Positions 25,048-32,937 of a DNA stretch of 64,000 nt are shown piece by piece. Position 1 is the first letter of the stretch. The number at the start of each line of letters is the position of its first letter. Source of the stretch: Desulfosporosinus youngiae DSM 17734 (GTDB lineage: Bacteria; Bacillota; Desulfitobacteriia; Desulfitobacteriales; Desulfitobacteriaceae); assembly GCF_000244895.1 (NCBI RefSeq), contig NZ_CM001441.1, positions 2,686,226 to 2,750,225 on the forward strand, given 5' to 3'. A program made the position numbers and the translations under genes. The notes below the pieces were generated by a model. The model had not been told where the DNA came from. It did no database searches and was given only the letters and a program-made list of their open reading frames with translations.

Positions 25048-26031
25048 ATGAACGAACTCATGAAACCAACAGCACAGAACAACGTTGTTTATGATAAACC
25101 CCCACTCAAAGCAGGGAATAAGAGAATTATAAACACTAAAGGAGTGTTTCGAGACAATAGCCTGCTTACTCTAAGCTCAATCTGTTTAGGTTTAATGCTC
25201 TTAAATCGAATTATTTCAAGAAAAAAGTTTGAGTTGCCCAAAAAACCCCGGCCTTATACCTGCTCAATAAATGGTGTGACCGTATCTTGGCTTGGCCATG
25301 CTTCTATTTTAATTAACTTTTTTGGAAAAGTCATATTAATTGATCCGGTTTTAGAATCCAGGCTCGGAGTTACACTGCCCGGAAATTTAAATATCGGTCC
25401 TAAACGTTACTTAGCGCCTGCATTAACTGTCAATGAGCTAGGCCCTGTCGATTTACTGTTAATGTCCCATGGGCATGTAGACCATTTTGACTATCCAACC
25501 CTAAGGAAACTGCAATCTATAAATACAACTGCGATAACAGCCAAAAATACCTGTTTCTTATGGGACGGTTTAGTGTATCAAGATGTCAGAGAGATCTGGT
25601 GGGGGGAAGCCCTGAATATTGATGGAATCACAATAAAGGCTATTCAGGGAAGACACCGGGCTGCAAGATTACCCTGGCTTACAGATATGACGGCTAACAG
25701 TTATTTGATTTCCTATGGAGGAGTCAATATCTTTTTTGCCGGGGATACGGGGTATACACCTATTATTAGAGAGCAACTACGCGGCATACCCGTGGATATA
25801 TTGATCGTTGGTATCGCTAATTACTTACCCACATCTTTGCAGAAAGACCACTGTTCCCCGGAACAGGCCTGGCAAATAGCCAAAGAAATCGGGGCTGCCC
25901 GGATTATCCCAATGCACTGGGGAACCTTTAAACTATCCGAAGAACCCATGGAGGAACCGCTGCCCAGGTTCCTCCATGCGGCTGGGTCCGAAAGGGGCAG
26001 AATAATAATTCCAATAATTGAGCGGGAATAG
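25048..26031 (+). CDS. MBL-fold metallo-hydrolase (UlaG/NAPE-PLD-like)
   Basis: A 327-residue metallo-beta-lactamase superfamily enzyme. Visible metal motifs: VSWLGHASILINFFGKVILIDPV, the HxHxDH motif in LLMSHGHVDHFDYPTL, FAGDTGYTP (metal-bridging Asp) and IPMHWGTFKL (final His). Order and length fit the Zn-dependent L-ascorbate-6-P lactonase/NAPE-PLD branch. A hydrophobic stretch at about residues 38-50 (SLLTLSSICLGLMLL) may associate with the membrane. Start is ATG 25048 or 25060. Its role within a metal-transport operon is unknown. Confidence 0.85.
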   Translation: MNELMKPTAQNNVVYDKPPLKAGNKRIINTKGVFRDNSLLTLSSICLGLMLLNRIISRKKFELPKKPRPYTCSINGVTVSWLGHASILINFFGKVILIDPVLESRLGVTLPGNLNIGPKRYLAPALTVNELGPVDLLLMSHGHVDHFDYPTLRKLQSINTTAITAKNTCFLWDGLVYQDVREIWWGEALNIDGITIKAIQGRHRAARLPWLTDMTANSYLISYGGVNIFFAGDTGYTPIIREQLRGIPVDILIVGIANYLPTSLQKDHCSPEQAWQIAKEIGAARIIPMHWGTFKLSEEPMEEPLPRFLHAAGSERGRIIIPIIERE

Positions 26032-26119
26032 GGGAGTAATACAGATACTAATATTTGTTTGTATAAATAAGGAGTGCATGGACATACTAAAAAAAGCTTA
26101 AAAAACAAGGAGGAAATAA

Positions 26120-26950
26120 TTGGTGTCGAATGAAAAGATTCCTAATCAGGATACTGAAGATGAATATGGGTATGATCCAGCGTATCGGGAAGATAATGGG
26201 CCAATAATGGCCCCGCCTTTTAGAGGAAACCCTCAGGAAGGCTTTCAGCGTCCCGGTTACCGCCCAAGAATGAGTGCCCCTCAAGACAACTATCAAGCTG
26301 AACCAAGAGGATATAGTTCCAGACGATATCCTATGGACGATCACGTTTATCCCGGAGACTATGGAAATGCCAGAGGGTATGGCGGTGTAAGACGCAATTA
26401 TCCGTATTATTCTTACCATGAGCGTTATCATGAGGGACATCAGGACTATCGCCATAACCGTTATCATGATTATGATGATAACGATTATCGTCATCTGGGC
26501 TACCATGGCCATGGTTACTATCATCGCGGTTATCCCGGTCCCGGTTACTACCATCGCGGTTATCCCGGTCCTGGTTACTATCATCATGGTTACCACCATA
26601 ATGATTACTGCCATAACGATCACTATGATTATCATCATTATGGTCCTTCAAGGGGACGGGGCTGGTTTGATCCGGAATATCTGAGCAGCATCATGAGAAG
26701 TCCGACGACTAATAATTTCTTCAGAGGGGTTGGAGTGGCAACAATTGCCATGCTCCTGGCTCCGCCAATAGCAAAGGCTTTGAAACCGCTGGCTGTTCAG
26801 GCAGTGCATGGAGTTACCAGCATTGTCGATGAACTTAAAGGGGTAGTGTATGAAGCCCGGGAAGATATTGAAGATATTTTTGCAGACGGAAAATGGGCTA
26901 ATATGGAACATGAAGGCGCCATGAAGCAGCCTCCTTTTGACAACCAATAA
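26120..26950 (+). CDS. His/Tyr-rich protein with DUF5132-like C-terminal segment
   Basis: A 276-residue protein in three parts. Residues 1-95 are polar and Pro/Arg/Tyr-rich; about 96-178 are extremely rich in His, Tyr, Asp and Gly (runs such as GYYHRGYPGPGYYHRGY and YHHNDYCHNDHYDYHHY). Residues about 185-260 hold a hydrophobic helix (FFRGVGVATIAMLLAPPIAKALKPLAV) and an acidic helix, like DUF5132. The central part could bind many transition-metal ions. TTG at 26120 (or GTG 26123) follows AAGGAGG. It lies directly upstream of a metal ATPase in the Fur-box cluster. Confidence 0.8.
   Translation: MVSNEKIPNQDTEDEYGYDPAYREDNGPIMAPPFRGNPQEGFQRPGYRPRMSAPQDNYQAEPRGYSSRRYPMDDHVYPGDYGNARGYGGVRRNYPYYSYHERYHEGHQDYRHNRYHDYDDNDYRHLGYHGHGYYHRGYPGPGYYHRGYPGPGYYHHGYHHNDYCHNDHYDYHHYGPSRGRGWFDPEYLSSIMRSPTTNNFFRGVGVATIAMLLAPPIAKALKPLAVQAVHGVTSIVDELKGVVYEAREDIEDIFADGKWANMEHEGAMKQPPFDNQ
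26513..26590 (+). repeat. 30-bp tandem repeat inside the His/Tyr-rich gene
   Basis: Units beginning GGTTACTA at 26513, 26543 and 26573 repeat GGTTACTAYCATCGCGGT then TATCCCGGTCC, giving about 2.6 copies of a ten-residue GYYHRGYPGP module. Near identity shows recent expansion. Confidence 0.85.
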
Positions 26951-27041
26951 TTTAAGCGATTAATTTTTCCGAAGAATGTTTTAGTTATAGATCCCTCTTA
27001 ATTAGGGATAATAAACATAACTAAAATGTGAGGAGGGAAAA

Positions 27042-27245
27042 TTGGTGCTATTAAAAAGTTTTTGGTCTGGCGTAGGCTTAACTTCAGCACTATGGCTGTG
27101 GCGCAGGCAGCTAAGACCTGTAGCTGTTATGGGGGCAAAAGTTGGCTTGTTATTCATTGATGGCATACAGGATAATGTTAGGGCTGCCAAATGCGTTCTA
27201 AAGGATTTGAAACAAGATAGTCAAAAAACAGCCTATAAAGATTAA
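27042..27245 (+). CDS. Small membrane protein of the metal-ATPase cluster
   Basis: A 67-residue protein: N-terminal hydrophobic segment (LLKSFWSGVGLTSALWLW), then LRPVAVMGAKVGLLFIDGI, then a charged helical tail. The LRPVAV segment resembles the LKPLAV segment of the His/Tyr-rich protein upstream and the pattern of DUF5132-type small proteins found beside P1B ATPases. It may be an accessory or scaffold subunit of the ATPase, by analogy with the PacL-CtpC pair of mycobacteria; that is inference. GGAGGG precedes the TTG (or GTG 27045). Confidence 0.75.
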   Translation: MVLLKSFWSGVGLTSALWLWRRQLRPVAVMGAKVGLLFIDGIQDNVRAAKCVLKDLKQDSQKTAYKD

Positions 27246-27291
27246 ACCATGAATGCAACACAAATCCCTTAAACGGAAAGGGGAAGAAAAT

Positions 27292-29589
27292 GTGGATCGG
27301 TGGAAAGTAGAAATTGTTCATTCCTTGCCTGGCAGGGTGAGAGTAAAGATAAGGGGACTAAAGAATAATCCTCAATTCACCGGCTTATTGGAAAATACGA
27401 TAAAATTTAACCGGCACATATCAATATTTAAGGCTAACTCCCTCACTGGGAGGGCCTTAATTATTTTTGATGCGCAGGAAATACCAACCAATCAACTAAT
27501 TGATGACATCAATCAAGTTGTCGCTAAGATAGCCGGCAAATTAATGCCTGACAGGGGGAGGCGCAAAGAAACCCCTTGTCAGGGAACAAGTAACCTGAAA
27601 TCTATCTCTGAACCGGAAGATCTGGCTATAAAGACGCAATTTATTCAGGTTGTGGGAACAGGAGTATTTTTGGCTTGTCTGGTATTAAAGAGGCTATTGT
27701 GGGGCAAATCCTTCATGTCCGCCTCTTCCAAGGTACAAGGTCTTGCAGCAGCAACAACCATAGTTACAGGTTATCCAATTTTACGCAGCGGACTGGAAAG
27801 TCTAATGAATAAAAAGAAGCTGAACAATGATTTTCTCATCAGCGCCGCTACCATTGTTTCCCTGCTTTTAAAAGAGAGTGTAACTGGTTTGGTAGTGGTG
27901 TGGCTGGTAAATTTGAGCACCTTGTTCCAGACGTTAACCCTGGAAAAATCACGCAAGGCTATTAAGGATATGCTCCAAGGTAAGGAAGAAATTGCCTGGC
28001 TGGAAGTGGATGGCACTTTAATTTCAGTACCTATTGAATCATTGGAAAAGGGAGATATAATAGGCAGTCATCTGGGAGAAAAAATCCCTGTTGATGGGGA
28101 AGTAATTAGTGGTCAGGCTGCCGTCAGTCAAGCTATCATTACCGGGGAATCGATGCCAATCCCTAAAAAGGCGGGGGATAAGGTCTTTGCCGGTTCAATT
28201 GTGGAACAGGGCGAATTGCGGATTAGAGCTGAAAAAGTGGGGGAGGATACATCTGTAGCCCGGATTATCGATTTAGTAGAAAAAGCCAGTGAAGTACGGG
28301 CCCCCATTGAGAACCTGGCGGATCGTTATGCCGATAGAATAGTTCCTTTGTCTTTTGGGCTGGCTGCTTTAGTGTATCTGTTAACCAAAGATTTCAAAAG
28401 AAGTATGACGATGTTGATAGTGGCCTGTCCCTGTGCCGCAGGTTTGGCTACTCCTACTGCCATCAGCGCCGCTATGGGGAATTCGGCTAAAAAGGGCATT
28501 TTGATCAAAGGCGGGTGCCACCTGGAGAAAGTCGGTAAGGCGGAGGTGGTTTTATTCGATAAAACGGGCACTCTTACTGAAGGCAAGCCATCTGTGCGGA
28601 AGATAATTCCTTTGCAAAATACTGTGTCTGAAGAGAGATTGCTGCAATTAGCTGCTTCTGTGGAAGTTCATACGAATCATCCTTTAGCAAAAGCAATTGT
28701 GCAGCATGCCTCGGCTTTAGAAATACCGTTGTTAGAAGTCACAGATAAGGAAGTCATAATTGGTCAAGGGATCAAAGGCCTGCACAAAGATAAGCTCATT
28801 TTAGTAGGCAATGAACAGTTGATGCTTGAACACAATGTAAATATGGCAAAAGGCAACGTAATGGCTTCCACCCTGAATATATTAGGTCAGACTGCTTTGT
28901 ATGTAGCTCAAGGCAAGATACTGCTGGGTATCATTGGGGTTTCAGACAAGCTGAGACAGGAAAGTTATAGCGCTATAAAGAAACTGCGGCTGGAAGGTAT
29001 CGAAACTATTGGTCTGATTACCGGCGACTGTGCTGAAACTGGTCAAATAGTTGGCAAGGAACTTGGCTTAGACCAAATCTGGACTCAGACCTTACCTGAA
29101 GAAAAGGTTCGGATTGTGGAAAACTTCCAAGAAACATCCAAGGTTGTAATCATGGTAGGGGAAGGGATTAATGATTCTCCCGCCTTGGCTAAAGCCGATG
29201 TGGGAATTGCCATGGGTACAGGCGGAACGGATGTGGCAATCGAGACAGCGGATGTAGTTTTGGCTAATGATAACCCTGAAAAGGTCGCCTACCTGGTTAA
29301 TTTGAGCAATCACACTATGCAGGTGGTCAAGCAAAATTTCGGATTTGCTGTAGGAATCAATGCTCTGGGACTGGTATTAGGGGCAGGCAAGCTCATTTCC
29401 CCGCTTACAGCCGCCATTTTGCACAATTTAAGTACCTTTGGAGTAGTTCTGAATTCTTCACGACTCTTGAACTATAATAATTTGAAGAAAGGACGAAGGC
29501 GAGATGTCAGACATCAAAGCATTAGAGGATCAACTAAAATCAATAATGGTTCAATTAAAGCAAAGTCTGGATTTAAGCTTAGAAATTAA
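27292..29589 (+). CDS. P1B-type heavy-metal-transporting ATPase
   Basis: A 765-residue metal pump. An N-terminal HMA_2-like domain (HSLPGRVRVKIRGLKNN to SLTGRALIIFD) lacks the CxxC metal site. Then come the actuator ITGESMPIP, the membrane metal motif C379-P-C381 in ACPCAAGLATPTA, phosphorylation site DKTGT (Asp423), nucleotide-binding HTNHPLAKAI and hinge GEGINDSPALAKADVGIAMG. CPCAAG instead of CPCALG separates it from copper pumps. GTG at 27292 lies 8 nt after AAAGGGG. Metal is unproven; the Fur box suggests iron. The last 28 codons overlap the next ORF. Confidence 0.93.
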   Translation: MDRWKVEIVHSLPGRVRVKIRGLKNNPQFTGLLENTIKFNRHISIFKANSLTGRALIIFDAQEIPTNQLIDDINQVVAKIAGKLMPDRGRRKETPCQGTSNLKSISEPEDLAIKTQFIQVVGTGVFLACLVLKRLLWGKSFMSASSKVQGLAAATTIVTGYPILRSGLESLMNKKKLNNDFLISAATIVSLLLKESVTGLVVVWLVNLSTLFQTLTLEKSRKAIKDMLQGKEEIAWLEVDGTLISVPIESLEKGDIIGSHLGEKIPVDGEVISGQAAVSQAIITGESMPIPKKAGDKVFAGSIVEQGELRIRAEKVGEDTSVARIIDLVEKASEVRAPIENLADRYADRIVPLSFGLAALVYLLTKDFKRSMTMLIVACPCAAGLATPTAISAAMGNSAKKGILIKGGCHLEKVGKAEVVLFDKTGTLTEGKPSVRKIIPLQNTVSEERLLQLAASVEVHTNHPLAKAIVQHASALEIPLLEVTDKEVIIGQGIKGLHKDKLILVGNEQLMLEHNVNMAKGNVMASTLNILGQTALYVAQGKILLGIIGVSDKLRQESYSAIKKLRLEGIETIGLITGDCAETGQIVGKELGLDQIWTQTLPEEKVRIVENFQETSKVVIMVGEGINDSPALAKADVGIAMGTGGTDVAIETADVVLANDNPEKVAYLVNLSNHTMQVVKQNFGFAVGINALGLVLGAGKLISPLTAAILHNLSTFGVVLNSSRLLNYNNLKKGRRRDVRHQSIRGSTKINNGSIKAKSGFKLRN

Positions 29590-29743
29590 GATGCAAGATA
29601 AAGAATCCGGAAAAAGAGTTGATAAATACTGGAACGATTTTATAAAGCATTTCTTTACATATATTAGAATGAGAGAAAAGGAAACCAGAGAAGAGATCGT
29701 CGGGGGGATTTCTTTAACTAAGTTAATGAATATGATTAAATAA
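29504..29743 (+). CDS. Small charged helical protein overlapping the ATPase gene
   Basis: A 79-residue, probably all-helical coiled-coil-like protein (LEDQLKSIMVQLKQSLDLSLEIKMQDKE). I do not recognise a family. Its ATG follows AAGGACGAAGGCGAG inside the ATPase gene, and 86 bp are read in both frames. Such a long overlap implies translational coupling, or that the ATPase once ended earlier. A clear terminator 30 bp after its stop closes the operon. Confidence 0.65.
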   Translation: MSDIKALEDQLKSIMVQLKQSLDLSLEIKMQDKESGKRVDKYWNDFIKHFFTYIRMREKETREEIVGGISLTKLMNMIK

Positions 29744-29772
29744 ATCCTTGCAAGCCGCCTTCGCAGAACTTT

Positions 29773-29800
29773 AGCAGCTACTTCAGTGGCTGCTTTTTTC
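29773..29800 (+). terminator. Terminator of the Fur-box metal operon
   Basis: AGCAGCTACT and AGTGGCTGCT form the stem, followed by seven T residues. Confidence 0.85.
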
Positions 29801-30367
29801 ACAGGATATTCAGGAAATTCAGCAGATTCAGGGGTGAAAAGAGAAGTTATAGTTAAAGTAAGGGACTAGTTTGGAGAATTTACATAATTTTCAGAAGAGC
29901 GGATGATGCCCATTTTCAGAAACGACATTCCTTCAGCTCAAAGACAATGATCGTTTAGTTGAAAGTGATGTTTATGACTTTATAAAAGGATCTTTGGGCC
30001 TTTTTAAATTACAAGTTTGAAATTCGTTAACAGTTTCATAACCTTCTAAATGTTTTATTTACCGATTAAAAAATTTTCTTTATTTACATAAACGTGACAA
30101 ATGATATTCCGATATTTAAACTAAAAGAGCTGCAAGTTAACTCAACAAATAGTTTGAAAGAAAGGAGTATTAAATCTTAAACTCAAAAATTAATCGAAGG
30201 TTCCCGGTCATTATGCTTCAATAAAGTTATTGCTTATTCAGAATTAGTTTGACAAATCATTTTTAATTGGTTCTGCTCGTGTGAGTAATTGTGTTTTTCC
30301 TTGAGGGGAAACTCGTAACTCCACGATTAAATTTTGCCAGACTCTAGAGAATTAAGCAGTGACTGTT
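29801..30367. other. Long gene-free leader upstream of the hydrogenase operon
   Basis: About 570 bp of AT-rich DNA without a credible ORF or strong hairpin. It contains an AGGAG-like site (GAAAGGAGT near 30160) followed by no significant frame. Together with the palindromes just downstream it is probably promoter and regulatory sequence for the hydrogenase operon. Confidence 0.4.
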
Positions 30368-30407
30368 AAGTGTAAAATTTCACAACAATAAGTGAACACT
30401 TTCACTT
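30368..30407 (+). promoter_or_regulatory. Two CRP/FNR-type palindromes upstream of the hydrogenase
   Basis: AAGTGT-N6-TCACAA (30368-30385) and AAGTGA-N6-TCACTT (30390-30407) have the half-site length and 6-bp spacer of CRP/FNR-family sites, and their centres are 22 bp apart (two helical turns). They lie about 120 bp before the hydrogenase start. Activation by a CRP/FNR-family protein is inference. Confidence 0.55.
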
Positions 30408-30528
30408 ATAAGACAATTCTAAAATTTTTTATGCACTGGTTCAATTAAAGGTAAAGAAAGCCATTGAAACAGCTGAGATTTCATAGTGATTTTTGCAAAG
30501 AGAGTTTACTAAAAAGGTGGTAGAACAC

Positions 30529-32112
30529 ATGGCAAGCAAAGCGGGACAAGTTAAGAATTTGTCCAGACGTTCTTTTCTTAAGTTTGTCGGAGGAGCAGCG
30601 AGTTTAGTTGGTGTCTCGTTAAACTTGGCAGGTTGCGGCAAACCGCTTACAGCCGATAAGGCTGTTGGTGGAAAGGGCTGGATGCCAACCCAATACAATG
30701 CACCAGGCAACTGGCCGACCAATGTTCGTGGCCGAGTTCCCATTGATCCGGCAAATCCCTCAATTATCCGGGATGACCAAAAGTGTATTCTTTGTGGTCA
30801 ATGCATTGAAGTATGTGAGAAGATTCAATCGGTGTTTGGAAATTACGAACTGCCAATTAAGAAGGAATTTGTTTGTGTAAATTGTGGACAGTGTATTCAA
30901 TGGTGTCCTTCCGGGGCGATTTCAGAACGGGATGATATTGATAAAGTATTAAAAGCTATCTCAGATCCCAATATCACAGTTGTCGTGCAGACCGCACCGG
31001 CAACACGTATTGGCCTTGGTGAAGAATTTGGCATGCCTGTGGGGACTAATGTCCAGGGCAAACAAGTTGCGGCCTTAAGAAAATTAGGATTTGACGTAAT
31101 TTTTGATACCAACTTCACAGCTGACCTGACCATTATGGAAGAAGGCACAGAACTTGTTAAGCGTGTTAAAGGCGAATTGAAAATGCCTATTCCACAGTTA
31201 ACATCCTGCTGTCCTGGCTGGGTCAAGTTTGTTGAATACTTTTATCCTGATCTTATTCCTAATTTATCAACTGCGAAGTCTCCTCAACAGATGGAAGGAA
31301 CTTTAATGAAAACCTATTATGCCGAAACGAATAATGTAGACCCTAAAAAAATCTTTTCAGTAGCCATCATGCCTTGTACAGCCAAGAAATTTGAATGTCA
31401 GCGTCCTGAAATGGTTTCGGCCAGAAAGGATTTAAACGACAGTAATGTTTCCCCTGATGTGGATGTTGTTCTGACAACAAAAGAACTTGCCAGAATGATC
31501 AAGAGAGCCGGTATCGATTTTACCTCTCTTCCCGACGACCAGTATGATCAGCTGATGGGTTCAGGCACAGGGGCAGGGGCAATATTCGGTACCACAGGTG
31601 GTGTTATGGAAGCTGCAGTTCGTTCCGCCTATTATCTTATAACCGGCCAACAGCCGCCCTCAGCACTTTGGGCTTTAACGCCTGTAAGAGGAATGCAGGG
31701 TGTTAAAGAAGCGGCAGTTAATATTCCCGGTGTTGGTGATATAAAAGTTGCTGTAATTTCCGGTCTGGCCAATGCCAGAATGGTTATGGATCAGATTAGA
31801 GCCGGTAATACTTCCTGGGCTTTCATTGAAGTTATGGCTTGTCCCGGAGGCTGTGAATATGGCGGCGGACAACCCCGTGCCTCGTCTCCTCCTTCAGATG
31901 CGGATCGCAACAGGCGCGCTGCATCCTTATATACCATTGATGCTAAGGCAAAACTGCGCAACAGTCATGATAATCCCCAAATCAAACAAGTCTATGCCGA
32001 TTTCTTAACCTCTCCCATGAGCGAAAAAGCAGAAGAACTTCTGCATACACATTATATTTCCAGGGCCGAAGAGTTTGTTCCGAAAAAGACCGAAGAAAAC
32101 AAATTATATTAA
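30529..32112 (+). CDS. Tat-exported [FeFe] hydrogenase catalytic subunit
   Basis: A 527-residue iron-only hydrogenase. A Tat signal (SRRSFLK at 12-18, hydrophobic stretch, then LAGCG) precedes a two-cluster ferredoxin domain (CILCGQCIEVC and CVNCGQCIQWC) and the H-cluster domain with L1 TSCCPGWVKF (from 225), L2 MPCTAKKFECQRPE (from 281) and L3 ACPGGCEYGGGQPR (from 437). The Cys after LAG could alternatively be a lipobox. ATG at 30529 follows AAAGGTGG. It heads an operon with a ferredoxin and an NrfD-like subunit, so it should take up or evolve H2 outside the membrane and exchange electrons with quinones. Confidence 0.95.
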   Translation: MASKAGQVKNLSRRSFLKFVGGAASLVGVSLNLAGCGKPLTADKAVGGKGWMPTQYNAPGNWPTNVRGRVPIDPANPSIIRDDQKCILCGQCIEVCEKIQSVFGNYELPIKKEFVCVNCGQCIQWCPSGAISERDDIDKVLKAISDPNITVVVQTAPATRIGLGEEFGMPVGTNVQGKQVAALRKLGFDVIFDTNFTADLTIMEEGTELVKRVKGELKMPIPQLTSCCPGWVKFVEYFYPDLIPNLSTAKSPQQMEGTLMKTYYAETNNVDPKKIFSVAIMPCTAKKFECQRPEMVSARKDLNDSNVSPDVDVVLTTKELARMIKRAGIDFTSLPDDQYDQLMGSGTGAGAIFGTTGGVMEAAVRSAYYLITGQQPPSALWALTPVRGMQGVKEAAVNIPGVGDIKVAVISGLANARMVMDQIRAGNTSWAFIEVMACPGGCEYGGGQPRASSPPSDADRNRRAASLYTIDAKAKLRNSHDNPQIKQVYADFLTSPMSEKAEELLHTHYISRAEEFVPKKTEENKLY

Positions 32113-32131
32113 GGTTTAGGAGGTGGAAAAA

Positions 32132-32908
32132 ATGGCAAAGGGAGTACTCGTAGATATACCCAAATGTATAGGTTGTGAAAGCTGTTCGGTAGCCTGCAAA
32201 TTATGGAATGAACTGGAATGGGATCCCCAGGAAAAGACCAAAACTGCTGCAGACAGAGCCAAGGAACCCAACAATGGCTTGTGGCCTGAAGAATGGACAT
32301 CAATCAATCGTTATGACTTACAGAAGAACGGTTCATCAGTGGGGAGATATGTCAAAGCTCAATGTTTTCACTGTGAAGATCCTGCCTGTGTATCATCCTG
32401 TTTCTCCAAGGCATTTCAGAAGCTTCCCGAAGGACCGGTCATCTATGATCAGAGTCTGTGCGTAGGCTGCCGCTACTGTATGATGGCCTGCCCGTTTGAC
32501 ATACTGAGATACGAATGGAAGAAAGCTATTCCCGGAGTAAGGAAATGCCAGATGTGCGCCACAAGAGTCGCCAATAACATGGAAACGGCATGTACCTCAG
32601 TGTGCCCGACAGGAGCCATAATTTTTGGAGACAGAGACCAATTGCTGGCAGAAGCCAAAAAGAGAATCGGAGAAAAGGGTTATGTAGACAGAGTCTTTGG
32701 CGAGAAAGAAGCAGGGGGAACATCCTGGCTTTATATCTCGGACACGCCATTTGAGCAGATGAGATTCAGAACGGATGTAACGACCAAGCCCTTGCCTTCT
32801 TACACAGAAGGATATATGAAAGCTACACCATTTGTAGGAGTCAGCTGGGCGGCCATATTAGCCGGATTGTATATATTTAATAATAAAGGCAAAGAACCTC
32901 TGGATTAA
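32132..32908 (+). CDS. HybA/FdnH-like four-cluster ferredoxin subunit
   Basis: A 258-residue electron-transfer protein with four Cys groups typical of the DMSO reductase/HybA type: CIGCESCSVAC, CFHCEDPACVSSC, CVGCRYCMMAC and CQMCATRVANNMETACTSVCP. A C-terminal hydrophobic segment (FVGVSWAAILAGLYIF) may anchor it. There is no signal peptide, so export, if it occurs, would rely on the Tat signal of the catalytic subunit. ATG at 32132 follows AGGAGGTGG. It should pass electrons between the hydrogenase and the NrfD-like subunit encoded next. Confidence 0.93.
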   Translation: MAKGVLVDIPKCIGCESCSVACKLWNELEWDPQEKTKTAADRAKEPNNGLWPEEWTSINRYDLQKNGSSVGRYVKAQCFHCEDPACVSSCFSKAFQKLPEGPVIYDQSLCVGCRYCMMACPFDILRYEWKKAIPGVRKCQMCATRVANNMETACTSVCPTGAIIFGDRDQLLAEAKKRIGEKGYVDRVFGEKEAGGTSWLYISDTPFEQMRFRTDVTTKPLPSYTEGYMKATPFVGVSWAAILAGLYIFNNKGKEPLD

Positions 32909-32937
32909 TACAACAATAACAGAATGGAGGGAAATGT

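Noticed and set aside
26331-26651. Minus-strand ORF rich in Asp, His and Asn opposite the His/Tyr-rich gene
   Set aside because: It mirrors the biased composition and repeats of the plus-strand gene and has no ribosome binding site.
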